From positions 3,644,771 to 3,708,770 of the forward strand of contig NC_091884.1 of assembly GCF_019399895.1 (NCBI RefSeq): a stretch of DNA of 64,000 nt, given 5' to 3'. The notes under the pieces are model-generated. The model was not told the origin of the DNA and made no database searches. It saw only the letters and a list, made by a program, of their open reading frames with translations. Position numbers and translations under genes: made by a program. Source of the DNA: Cardiocondyla obscurior (Eukaryota; Arthropoda; Insecta; Hymenoptera; Formicidae). This document shows positions 44,997 to 56,407 of the stretch, in pieces (position 1 is the stretch's first letter; every line of letters begins with the position of its first letter).

Positions 44997-46054
44997 TTGT
45001 GTTGCTTTCTGCACGTAGTTACTTCCGGGCGGTCCGACCGTCAAAGTACGCGAGCCTCGTGTTGCTTTCGGCTCGGAGTTACTTCCGCGCGGTCCTAGCG
45101 AAAAAGTACGCGAGCCTCGTGTTGCTTTCGGCTCGGAGTTACTTCCGCGCGGTCCGATCGGCAAAGTACGCGAGCCTCGTGTTGCTTTCGGCTCGGAGTT
45201 ACTTCCGCGCGGTCCTAGCGGCAAAGTACGCGAGCCTCGTGTTGCTTTCGGCTCGGAGTTACTTCCGCGCGGTCCTAGCGGCAAAGTACGCGAGCCTCGT
45301 GTTGCTTTCGGCCTGAGTTACTTCCGCGCGGTCCTAGCGGCAAAGTACGCGAGCCTCGTGTTGCTTTCGGCTCGGAGTTACTTCCGCGCGGTCCTAGCGG
45401 CAAAGTACGCGAGCCTCGTGTTGCTTTCGGCTGAGTTACTCCGCGCGGTCCTAGCGAAAGCGCGAGCCTCGTGTTGCTTTCGGCTCGGAGTTACTCCGCG
45501 CGGTCCGATCGGCAAAGTACGCGAGCCTCGTGTTGCTTTCGGCTCGGAGTTACTTCCGCGCGGTCCTAGCGGCAAAGTACGCGAGCCTCGTGTTGCTTTC
45601 GGCTCGGAGTTACTTCCGCGCGGTCCTAGCGGCAAAGTACGCGAGCCTCGTGTTGCTTTCGGCTCGGAGTTACTTCCGCGCGGTCGATCGGCAAAGTACG
45701 CGAGCCTCGTGTTGCTTTCGGCTCGGAGTTACTTCCGCGCGGTCCGATCGGCAAAGTACGCGAGCCTCGTGTTGCTTTCGGCTCGTAGCTACTTTCGAGC
45801 GGTTCGAACAACAAAGTCCGCGAGCCCTGTGTTGCTACTGCTCGGGGCTGCTTCCGAACGTTTCGGGCAATCAACTTTTGTTCTCCGTATTGTTTTTTTA
45901 AGCTATCTTAGCTATTTTCTCGTAAAAGTTAAATTTTCGCGTTTTGTGCTGTTTTTTCGAGCTCTCTGCTGGCGATCGTCTATGTTTTTAAATCTCGTGT
46001 TATTTTCTTGAGCTCTTCGTAATTTCGGCCGACGAGCGGCTAAGTTTACGAGTT
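44997..46054. repeat. Unit 46, n = 13
   Basis: Order: Ent, Mb-like (GCGAAAAAG), Mc, Md x5 (two damaged), Mc (short), Md, Md, Mc (GGTCGATCGGC), Mc, cassette. Same plan as units 44, 48 and 58. Confidence 0.94.
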
Positions 46055-47177
46055 TTGTGTTGCTTTCTGCACGTAGTTACTTCCGGGCGGTCCGACTGTC
46101 AAAGTACGCGAGCCTCGTGTTGCTTTCGGCTCGGAGTTACTTCCGCGCGGTCCTAGCGACAAAGTACGCGAGCCTCGTGTTGCTTTCGGCTCGGAGTTAC
46201 TTCCGCGCGGTCCGATCGGCAAAGTACGCGAGCCTCGTGTTGCTTTCGGCTCGGAGTTACTCCCGCGCGGTCCTAGCGGCAAAGTACGCGAGCCTCGTGT
46301 TGCTTTCGGCTCGGAGTTACTTCCGCGCGGTCCTAGCGGCAAAGTACGCGAGCCTCGTGTTGCTTTCGGCTCGGAGTTACTCCGCGCGGTCCTAGCGGAA
46401 GTACGCGAGCCTCGTGTTGCTTTCGGCTCGGAGTTACTTCCGCGCGGTCCTAGCGGCAAAGTACGCGAGCCTCGTGTTGCTTTCGGCTCGGAGTTACTCC
46501 CGCGCGGTCCTAGCGGCAAAGTACGCGAGCCTCGTGTTGCTTTCGGCTCGGAGTTACTTCCGCGCGGTCCGATCGGCAAAGTACGCGAGCCTCGTGTTGC
46601 TTTCGGCTCGGAGTTACTTCCGCGCGGTCCGATCGGCAAAGTACGCGAGCCTCGTGTTGCTTTCGGCTCGGAGTTACTTCGGCGCGGTCCTAGCGGCAAA
46701 GTACGCGAGCCTCGTGTTGCTTTCGGCTCGGAGTTACTTCCGCGCGGTCCTAGCGGCAAAGTACGCGAGCCTCGTGTTGCTTTCGGCTCGGAGTTACTTC
46801 CGCGCGGTCGATCGGCAAAGTACGCGAGCCTCGTGTTGCTTTCGGCTCGGAGTTACTCCGCGCGGTCCGATCGGCAAAGTACGCGAGCCTCGTGTTGCTT
46901 TCGGCTCGTAGCTACTTTCGAGCGGTTCGGACAACAAAGTCCGCGAGCCCTGTGTTGCTACTGCTCGGGGCTGCTTCCGAACGTTTCGGGCAATCAACTT
47001 TTTGTTCTCCGTATTGTTTTTATAAGCTATCTTAGCTATTTTCTCGTAAAAGTTAAATTTTCGCGTTTTGTGCTGTTTTTCGAGCTCTCTGCTGGCGATC
47101 GTCTATGTTCTTAAATCTCGTGTTATTTTCTTGAGCTCTTCGTAATTTCGGCCGACGAGCGGCTAAGTTTACGAGTT
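46055..47177. repeat. Unit 47, n = 14
   Basis: Order: Ent (GACTGTC, the last such copy), Mb, Mc, Md (ACTCCC), Md, Md (short), Md, Md (ACTCCC), Mc, Mc, Md (TTCGGCGCGG), Md, Mc (GGTCGATCGGC), Mc (short), cassette. Z has TTTTTATAAGC, 27 kb from the nearest other copy. Confidence 0.94.
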
Positions 47178-48230
47178 TTGTGTTGCTTTCTGCACGTAGT
47201 TACTTCCGCGCGGTCCGACCGTCAAAGTACGCGAGCCTCGTGTTGCTTTCGGCTCGGAGTTACTTCCGCGCGGTCCTAGCGAAAGTACGCGAGCCTGTGT
47301 TGCTTTCGGCTGAGTTACTTCGCGCGGTCGATCGGCAAAGTACGCGAGCCTCGTGTTGCTTTCGGCTCGGAGTTACTTCGCGCGGTCCTAGCGGCAAAGT
47401 ACGCGAGCCTCGTGTTGCTTTCGGCTCGGAGTTACTTCCGCGCGGTCCTAGCGGCAAAGTACGCGAGCCTCGTGTTGCTTTCGGCTCGGAGTTACTTCCG
47501 CGCGGTCCTAGCGGCAAAGTACGCGAGCCTCGTGTTGCTTTCGGCTCGGAGTTACTTCCGCGCGGTCCGAGCGGCAAAGTACGCGAGCCTCGTGTTGCTT
47601 TCGGCTCGGAGTTACTTCCGCGCGGTCCTAGCGGCAAAGTACGCGAGCCTCGTGTTGCTTTCGGCTCGGAGTTACTCCCGCGCGGTCCGATCGGCAAAGT
47701 ACGCGAGCCTCGTGTTGCTTTCGGCTCGGAGTTACTTCCGCGCGGTCCTAGCGGCAAAGTACGCGAGCCTCGTGTTGCTTTCGGCTCGGAGTTACTTCCG
47801 CGCGGTCCTAGCGGCAAAGTACGCGAGCCTCGTGTTGCTTTCGGCTCGGAGTTACTTCCGCGCGGTCGATCGGCAAAGTACGCGAGCCTCGTGTTGCTTT
47901 CGGCTCGGAGTTACTTCCGCGCGGTCCGATCGGCAAAGTACGCGAGCCTCGTGTTGCTTTCGGCTCGTAGCTACTTTCGAGCGGTCCGGACAACAAAGTC
48001 CGCGAGCCCTGTGTTGCTACTGCTCGGGGCTGCCTGAACGTTTCGGGCAATCAACTTTTGTTCTCCGTATTGTTTTTTTAAGCTATCTTAGCTATTTTCT
48101 CAAAGTTAAATTTTCGCGTTTTGTGCTGTTTTTCGAGCTCTCTGCTGGCGATCGTCTATGTTCTTAAATCTCGTGTTATTTTCTTGAGCTCTTCGTAATT
48201 TCGGCCGACGAGCGGCTAAGTTTACGAGTT
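47178..48230. repeat. Unit 48, n = 13
   Basis: Order: Ent (TTCCGCGCGG), Md (short), Mc (short), Md x3, Ms, Md, Mc (ACTCCC), Md, Md, Mc (GGTCGATCGGC), Mc, cassette. Z is shortened (TTCTCAAAGTTAAA). Confidence 0.93.
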
Positions 48231-50847
48231 TTGTGTTGCTTTCTGCACGTAGTTACTCCCGAGCGGTCCGACCGTCAAAGTACGCGAGCCTCGTGTTGCT
48301 TTCGGCTCGGAGTTACTTCCGCGCGGTCCTAGCGACAAAGTACGCGAGCCTCGTGTTGCTTTCGGCTCGGAGTTACTTCCGCGCGGTCCGATCGGCAAAG
48401 TACGCGAGCCTCGTGTTGCTTTCGGCTCGGAGTTACTTCCGCGCGGTCCTATGGCGCGCGAGCCTCGTGTTGCTTTCGGCTCGAGTTACTCCGCGCGGTC
48501 CTAGCGGCAAGTACGCGAGCCTCGTGTTGCTTTCGGCTCGGAGTTACTTCGCGCGGTCCTAGCGGCAAAGTACGCGAGCCTCGTGTTGCTTTCGGCTCGG
48601 AGTTACTTCCGCGCGGTCCTAGCGGCAAAGTACGCGAGCCTCGTGTTGCTTTCGGCCTGAGTTACTTCCGCGCGGTTCGAGCGACAAAGTACGCGAGCCT
48701 CGTGTTGCTTTCGGCTCGGAGTTACTTCCGCGCGGTCCGATCGGCAAAGTACGCGAGCCTCGTGTTGCTTTCGGAGTTACTTCCGCGCGGTCCTAGCGGC
48801 AAAGTACGCGAGCCTCGTGTTGCTTTCGGCTCGGAGTTACTTCCGCGCGGTCCTAGCGACAAAGTACGCGAGCCTCGTGTTGCTTTCGGCTCGAGTTACT
48901 TCCGCGCGGCTGATCGGCAAAGTACGCGAGCCTCGTGTTGCTTTCGGCTCGGAGTTTCCCGGTCCGCGGTCCTAGCGGCTACGCGAGCCTCGTGTGTTGC
49001 TGGCTCGAGTTACTCCGCGCGGTCCTAGCGGCAAAGTACGCGAGCCTCGTGTTGCTTTCGGCTCGGAGTTACTTCCGCGCGGTCCTAGCGGCAAAGTACG
49101 CGAGCCTCGTGTTGCTTTCGGCTCGGAGTTACTTCCGCGCGGTCCTAGCGGCAAAGTACGCGAGCCTCGTGTTGCTTTCGGCTCGGAGTTATTTCCGCGC
49201 GGTTCGATCGGCAAAGTACGCGAGCCTCGTGTTGCTTTCGGCTCGGAGTTACTTCAGCGCGGTCCTAGCGGCAAAGTACGCGAGCCTCGTGTTGCTTTCG
49301 GCTCGGAGTTACTTCCGCGCGGTCCGATCGGCAGAGTACGCGAGCCTCGTGTTGCTTTCGGCTCGGAGTTACTTCCGCGCGGTCCTAGCGGCAAAGTACG
49401 CGAGCCTCGTGTTGCTTTCGGCTCGGAGTTACTTCGCGCGGTCCGATCGGCAAAGTACGCGAGCCTCGTGTTGCTTTCGGCTCGGAGTTACTTCCGCGCG
49501 GTCCAGCGGCAAAGTACGCGAGCCTCGTGTTGCTTTCGGCTCGGAGTTACTTCCGCGCGGTCCTAGCGGAGTACGCGAGCCTCGTGTTGCTTTCGGCTCG
49601 AGTTACTTCCGCGCGGTCCTAGCGACAAAGTACGCGAGCCTCGTGTTGCTTTCGGCTCGGAGTTACTTCCGCGCGGTTTGATCGGCAAAGTACGCGAGCC
49701 TCGTGTTGCTTTCGGCTCGGAGTTACTCCGCGCGGTCCGACGGCAAAGTACGCGAGCCTCGTGTTGCTTTCGGCTGGAGTTACTTCCGCGCGGTCCTAGC
49801 GACAAAGTACGCGAGCCTCGTGTTGCTTTCGGCTCGGAGTTACTCCGCGCGGTCGATCGGCAAAGTACGCGAGCCTCGTGTTGCTTTCGGCTCGGAGTTA
49901 CTTCCGCGCGGTCCTAGCGGCAAAGTACGCGAGCCTCGTGTTGCTTTCGGCCGGAGTTACTTCCGCGCGGTCCAGGCATGAGCCTCGTGTTGCTTTCGGC
50001 TCGGAGTTACTCCGCGCGATCCTAGCGGCAAAGTACGCGAGCCTCGTGTTGCTTTCGGCCTGAGTTACTTCCGCGCGGTCCGAGCGGCAAAGTACGCGAG
50101 CCTCGTGTTGCTTTCGGCTGGAGTTACTTCCGCGCGGTCCGATCGGCAAAGTACGCGAGCCTCGTGTTGCTTTCGGCTCGGAGCTTCCGCGCGGTCCTAG
50201 CGGCAAAGTACGCGAGCCTCGTGTTGCTTTCGGCCGGAGTTACTTCCGCGGTCCGAGCGGCAAAGTACGCGAGCCTCGTGTTGCTTTCGGCTGGAGTTAC
50301 TTCCGCGCGGTCCGCGGCAAAGTACGCGAGCCTCGTGTTGCTTTCGGCTCGGAGTTACTTCCGCGCGGTCCTAGCGGCAAAGTACGCGAGCCTCGTGTTG
50401 CTTTCGGCTCGGAGTTACTTCCGCGCGGTCCTAGCGGCAAAGCGCGAGCCTCGTGTTGCTTTCGGCTCGGAGTTACTTCCGCGCGGTCCGATAGCGTAAT
50501 ACGCGAGCCTGTGTTGCTTTCGGCTCGGAGTTACTTCCGCGCGGTTCCGATCGGCAAAGTACGCGAGCCTCGTGTTGCTTTTTCTGGCTACTTTCGAGCG
50601 GTTCGGACAACAAAGTCCGCGAGCCCTGTGTTGCTACTGCTCGGGGCTCTTCCGAACGTTTCGCAATCAACTTTTTGTTCTCCATTGTTTTTTTAAGCTA
50701 TCTTAGCTATTTCTCGTAAAAGTTAAATTTTCGCGTTTTGTGCTGTTTTTCGAGCTCTCTGCTGGCGATCGTCTATGTTCTTAAATCTCGTGTTATTTTC
50801 TTGAGCTCTTCGTAATTTCGGCCGACGAGCGGCTAAGTTTACGAGTT
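48231..50847. repeat. Unit 49, n = 40, strongly decayed
   Basis: The start is clean (Ent with ACTCCCGAGCGG, Mb, Mc). Most of the unit from about 48.45 to 50.60 kb carries indels, with a cleaner stretch of Md, Mt and Mc at 49.02 to 49.43 kb. TTTGATCGG at about 49675 lies 15 monomers before X, preceded by Mb and followed by CCGACGGC. X is badly truncated (TTGCTTTTTCTGGCTAC), the worst X in the window. Confidence 0.88.
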
Positions 50848-51668
50848 TTGTGTTGCTTTCTGCGCGTAGTTACTTCCGGGCGGTCCGACCGTCAAAGTAC
50901 GCGAGCCTCGTGTTGCTTTCGGCTCGGAGTTACTTCCGCGCGGTCCTAGCGACAAAGTACGCGAGCCTCGTGTTGCTTTCGGCTCGGAGTTACTTCCGCG
51001 CGGTTCGATCGGCAAAGTACGCGAGCCTCGTGTTGCTTTCGGCTCGGAGTTACTTCCGCGCGGTCCTAGCGGCAAAGTACGCGAGCCTCGTGTTGCTTTC
51101 GGCTCGAGTTACTTCCGCGCGGTCCTAGCGGCAAAGTACGCGAGCCTCGTGTTGCTTTCGGCTCGGAGTTACCTCCGCGCGGTCCTAGCGGCAAAGTACG
51201 CGAGCCTCGTGTTGCTTTCGGCTCGGAGTTACTTCCGCGCGGTCCTAGCGGCAAAGTACGCGAGCCTCGTGTTGCTTTCGGCTCGGAGTTACTCCGCGCG
51301 GTCCAGCGGCAAAGTACGCGAGCCTCGTGTTGCTTTCGGCTCGGAGTTACTTCCGCGCGGTCCGATCGGCAAAGCGCGAGCCTCGTGTTGCTTTCGGCTC
51401 GTAGCTACTTTCGAGCGGTTCGACAACAAAGTCCGCGAGCCCTGTGTTGCTACTGCTCGGGGCTGCTTCCGAACGTTTCGGGCAATCAACTTTTTGTTCT
51501 CCGTATTGTTTTTTAAGCTATCTTAGCTATTTTCTCGTAAAAGTTAAATTTTCGCGTTTTGTGCTGTTTTTCGAGCTCTCTGCTGGCGATCGTCTATGTT
51601 CTTAAATCTCGTGTTATTTTCTTGAGCTCTTCGTAATTTCGGCCGACGAGCGGCTAAGTTTACGAGTT
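50848..51668. repeat. Unit 50, n = 9
   Basis: Order: Ent (CTGCGCGTAG), Mb, Mt, Md, Md (short), Md (ACCTCC), Md, a CCAGCGGC monomer, Mc (AAAGCGCGAG), cassette. First member of super-repeat copy 50848-55598. Confidence 0.93.
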
Positions 51669-53264
51669 TTGTGTTGCTTTCTGCACGTAGTTACTTCCGG
51701 GCGGTCCGACCGTCAAAGTACGCGAGCCTCGTGTTGCTTTCGGCTCGGAGTTACTTCCGCGCGGTCCTAGCGACAAAGTACGCGAGCCTCGTGTTGCTTT
51801 CGGCTCGGAGTTATTTCCGCGCGGTTCGATCGGCAAAGTACGCGAGCCTCGTGTTGCTTTCGGCTCGGAGTTACTTCCGCGCGGTCCTAGCGGCAAAGTA
51901 CGCGAGCCTCGTGTTGCTTTCGGCCGGGAGTTACTTCCGCGCGGTCCTAGCGGCAAAGTACGCGAGCCTCGTGTTGCTTTCGGCTCGGAGTTACTTCCGC
52001 GCGGTCCTAGCGGCAAAGTACGCGAGCCTCGTGTTGCTTTCGGCTCGGAGTTACTTCCGCGCGGTCCTAGCGGCAAAGTACGCGAGCCTCGTGTTGCTTT
52101 CGGCTCGGAGTTACTCCCGCGCGGTCCGATCGGCAAAGTACGCGAGCCTCGTGTTGCTTTCGGCTCGGAGTTACTTCCGCGCGGTTCTAGCGACAAAGTA
52201 CGCGAGCCTCGTGTTGCTTTCGGCTCGGAGTTACTTCCGCGCGGTCCGATCGGCAAAGTACGCGAGCCTCGTGTTGCTTTCGGCTCGGAGTTACTTCCGC
52301 GCGGTCCTAGCGGCAAAGTACGCGAGCCTCGTGTTGCTTTCGGCTCGGAGTTACTTCCGCGCGGTCCTAGCGGCAAAGTACGCGAGCCTCGTGTTGCTTT
52401 CGGCTCGGAGTTACTTCCGCGCGGTCCTAGCGGCAAAGTACGCGAGCCTCGTGTTGCTTTCGGCTCGGAGTTACTTCCGCGCGGTTCTAGCGACAAAGTA
52501 CGCGCGAGTCGTGTTGCTTTCGGCTCGGAGTTACTTCCGCGCGGTCCGATCGGCAAAGTACGCGAGCCTCGTGTTGCTTTCGGCTCGGAGTTATCGCGCG
52601 GTCCTGAGCAAAGTACGCGAGCCTCGTGTTGCTTTCGGCTCGGAGTTACTCCGCGCGGTTCGATCAAAGTACGCGAGCCTCGTGTTGCTTTCGGCTCGGA
52701 GTTACCGCGCGGTCCTAGCGGCAAAGTACGCGAGCCTCGTGTTGCTTTCGGCTCGGAGTTACTCCGCGCGGTCCTAGCGGCAAAGTACGCGAGCCTCGTG
52801 TTGCTTTCGGCTCGGAGTTACTTCCGCGCGGTCCTAGCGACAAAGTACGCGAGCCTCGTGTTGCTTTCGGCTCGGAGTTACTTCCGCGCGGTTCGATCGG
52901 CAAAGTACGCGAGCCTCGTGTTGCTTTCGGCTCGGAGTTACTTCCGCGCGGTCCGATCGGCAAAGTACGCGAGCCTCGTGTTGCTTTCGGCTCGTAGCTA
53001 CTTTCGAGCGGTTCGGACAACAAAGTCCGCGAGCCCTGTGTTGCTACTGCTCGGGGCTGCTTCCGAACGTTTGGGGCAATCAACTTTTTGTTCTCCGTAT
53101 TGTTTTTTTAAGCTATCTTAGCTATTTTCTCGTAAAAGTTAAATTTTCGCTTTTTGTGCTGTTTTTTCGAGCTCTCTGCTGGCGATCGTCTATGTTCTTA
53201 AATCTCGTGTTATTTTCTTGAGCTCTTCGTAATTTCGGCCGACGAGCGGCTAAGTTTACGAGTT
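51669..53264. repeat. Unit 51, n = 22
   Basis: Order: Ent, Mb, Mt (TTATTTCC), Md, Md (CGGCCGGGAG), Md, Md, Mc (ACTCCC), Mb (TTCTAGCGAC), Mc, Md x3, Mb (TTCTAGCGAC), Mc, four short monomers of Md/Mt/Md/Md type, Mb, Mt, Mc, cassette. Mc at 8, 10 and 15 agrees with units 36, 39 and 42; two extra monomers lie before the final triad. Confidence 0.93.
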
Positions 53265-55598
53265 TTGTGTTGCTTTCTGCACGTAGTTACTTCCGGGCGG
53301 TCCGACCGTCAAAGTACGCGAGCCTCGTGTTGCTTTCGGCTCGGAGTTACCTCCGCGCGGTCCTAGCGACAAAGTACGCGAGCCTCGTGTTGCTTTCGGC
53401 TCGGAGTTACTTCCGCGCGGTCCGATCGGCAAAGTACGCGAGCCTCGTGTTGCTTTCGGCTCGGAGTTATTCCCGCGCGGTCCTAGCGGCAAAGTACGCG
53501 AGCCTCGTGTTGCTTTCGGCTCGGAGTTACTTCCGCGCGGTCCTAGCGGCAGAGTACGCGAGCCTCGTGTTGCTTTCGGCTCGGAGTTACTTCCGCGCGG
53601 TCCTAGCGGCAAAGTACGCGAGCCTCGTGTTGCTTTCGGCCGGAGTTACCTGCGCGGTCCTATGGCAAAGTACGCGAGCCTCGTGTTGCTTTCGGCTCGG
53701 AGTTACTTCCGCGCGGTCCTAGCGGCAAAGTACGCGAGCCTCGTGTTGCTTTCGGCCTGAGTTACTTCGCGCGGTCCGATCGGCAAAGTACGCGAGCCTC
53801 GTGTTGCTTGGCTCGGATTTCCGCGCGGTCCGATCGGCAAAGTACGCGAGCCTCGTGTTGCTTTCGGCTCGGAGTTACTTCCGCGCGGTCCTAGCGGCAA
53901 AGTACGCGAGCCTCGTGTTGCTTTCGGCCGGAGTTACTTCCGCGCGGTCCTAGCGACAAAGTACGCGAGCCTCGTTGCTTTCGGCTCGGAGTTACTTCCG
54001 CGCGGTCTGATCGGCAAAGTACGCGAGCCTGTGTTGCTTTCGGCTCGGAGTTACTTCCGCGCGGTCCGAGCGGCAAAGTACGCGAGCCTCGTGTTGCTTT
54101 CGGCTCGGAGTTACTTCCGCGCGGTCCGCGGCGTACGCGAGCCTGTGTTGCTTCGGCTCGAGTTACTTCCGCGCGGTCTGATCGGCAAAGTACGCGAGCC
54201 TCGTGTTGCTTTCGGCTCGGAGTTACTTCCGCGCGGTCCGAGCGGCAAAGTACGCGAGCCCGTGTTGCTTTCGGCCGGAGTTACTTCCGCGCGGTCCTAG
54301 CGGCAGTACGCGAGCCTCGTGTTGCTTTCGGCTCGGAGTTACTTCCGCGCGGTCCTAGCGACAAAGTACGCGAGCCTCGTGTTGCTTTCGGCTCGGAGTT
54401 ACCGCGCGGTTTGATCGGCAAAGTACGCGAGCCTCGTGTTGCTTTCGGCTCGGAGTTCTCCGCGCGGTCCGACGGCAAAGTACGCGAGCCTCGTGTTGCT
54501 TTCGGCTCGGAGTTACTTCCGCGCGGTCCTAGCGGCAAAGTACGCGAGCCTCGTGTTGCTTTCGGCTCGGAGTTACTTCCGCGCGGTCCGATCGGCAAAG
54601 TACGCGAGCCTCGTGTTGCTTTCGGCTCGGAGTTACTTCCGCGCGGTCCTAGCGGCAAAGTACGCGAGCCTCGTGTTGCTTTCGGCTCGGAGTTACTCCC
54701 GCGCGGTCCTAGCGGCAAAGTACGCGAGCCTCGTGTTGCTTTCGGCTCGAGTTACTTCCGCGCGGTCCTAGCGGCAAAGTACGCGAGCCTCGTGTTGCTT
54801 TCGGCTCGGAAACTTCCGCGCGGTCCTGGGCAAAGTACGCGAGCCTCGTGTTGCTTTCGGCTCGGAGTTACTCCGCGCGGTCCGAGCGGCAAAGTACGCG
54901 AGCCCGTGTTGCTTTCGGCTCGGAGTTACTTCCGCGCGGTCCTAGCGGCAAAGTACGCGAGCCTCGTGTTGCTTTCGGCTCGGAGTTACTTCCGCGCGGT
55001 CCGAGCGGCAAAGTACGCGAGCCTCGTGTTGCTTTCGGCTCGGAGTTACTTCCGCGCGGTCCTAGCGGCAAAGTACGCGAGCCTCGTGTTGCTTTCGGCT
55101 CGGAGTTACTTCCGCGCGGTCCTAGCGCCAAAGTACGCGAGCCTCGTGTTGCTTTCGGCTCGGAGTTACTTCCGCGCGGTCCGAGCGGCAAAGTACGCGA
55201 GCCTCGTGTTGCTTTCGGCTCGGAGTTACTTCCGCGCGGTCCTAGCGACAAAGTACGCGAGCCTCGTGTTGCTTTCGGCTCGGAGTTACTTCCGCGCGGT
55301 CCGATCGGAAGTACGCGAGCCTCGTGTTGCTTTCGGCTCGTAGCTACTTTCGAGCGTTCGGACAACAGTCCGCGAGCCCTGTGTTGCTACTGCTCGGGGC
55401 TGCTTCCGAACGTTTCGGGCAATCAACTTTTGTTCTCCGTATTGTTTTAAGCTATCTTAGCTATTTTCTCGTAAAAGTTAAATTTTCGCTGTGCGTTTTT
55501 TCGAGCTCTCTGCTGGCGATCGTCTATGTTCTTAAATCTCGTGTTATTTTCTTGAGCTCTTCGTAATTTCGGCCGACGAGCGGCTAAGTTTACGAGTT
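53265..55598. repeat. Unit 52, n = 35, with decayed block
   Basis: The clean start is Ent, Mb (ACCTCC), Mc, Md x3. Indel-rich copies run from 53.64 to 54.50 kb, including two TCTGATCGGC monomers. A mostly clean tail of Md and Ms ends Mb, Mc (short), cassette. TTTGATCGG at about 54409 is 15 monomers before X, preceded by Mb and followed by CCGACGGC. Confidence 0.9.
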
Positions 55599-56407
55599 TT
55601 GTGTTGCTTTCTGCACGTAGTTACTTCCGGGCGGTCCGACCGTCAAAGTACGCGAGCCTCGTGTTGCTTTCGGCTCGGAGTTACTTCAGCGCGGTCCTAG
55701 CGACAAAGTACGCGAGCCTCGTGTTGCTTTCGGCTCGGAGTTACTTCCGCGCGGTCCGATCGGCAAAGTACGCGAGCCTCGTGTTGCTTTGGCCTGAGTT
55801 ACTCCGCGCGGTCCTAGCGGCAGTACGCGAGCCTCGTGTTGCTCGGCTCGGAGTTACCCGCGCGGTCCTAGCGGCAAAGTACGCGAGCCTCGTTGTTTCG
55901 GCTCGGAGTTACTTCCGCGCGGTCCTAGCGGCAAAGTACGCGAGCCTCGTGTTGCTTTCGGCCGGAGTTACTTCCGCGCGGTCGTATGCGGCAAAGTACG
56001 CGAGCCTCGTGTTGCTTTCGGCTCGGAGTTACTTCGCGGTCCTAGCGTCAAAGTACGCGAGCCTCGTGTTGCTTTCGGCTCGGAGTTACTTCCGCGCGGT
56101 CCGATCGGCAAAGTACGCGAGCCTCGTGTTGCTTTCGGCTCGTAGCTACTTTCGAGCGGTTCGAACAACAAAGTCCGCGAGCCCTGTGTTGCTACTGCTC
56201 GGGGCTGCTTCCGAACGTTTCGGGCAATCAACTTTTTGTTCTCCGTATTGTTTTAAGCTATCTTAGCTATTTTCTCGTAAAGTTAAATTTTCGCGTTTTG
56301 TGCTGTTTTTCGAGCTCTCTGCTGGCGATCGTCTATGTTCTTAAATCTCGTGTTATTTTCTTGAGCTCTTGGTAATTTCGGCCGACGAGCGGCTAAGTTT
56401 ACGAGTT
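55599..56407. repeat. Unit 53, n = 9
   Basis: Order: Ent, Mb (TTCAGCGCGG), Mc, Md (short), Md (short), Md, an odd GGTCGTATGCGGC monomer, Md-like (TAGCGTC), Mc, cassette. It starts another n = 9, n = 22 series. Unit 52's Z/W just before it has a garbled TTCGCTGTGCG. Confidence 0.91.

Larger units (their letters stand above)
50848..55598. repeat. Super-repeat copy c (n = 9, 22, 35)
   Basis: Units 50-51-52, 4,751 bp. It follows the n = 40 unit 49 and precedes another n = 9, 22 pair (units 53-54). The long unit has the same Mb, TTTGATCGG, CCGACGGC anchor 15 monomers before X as copies a and b. Confidence 0.8.
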
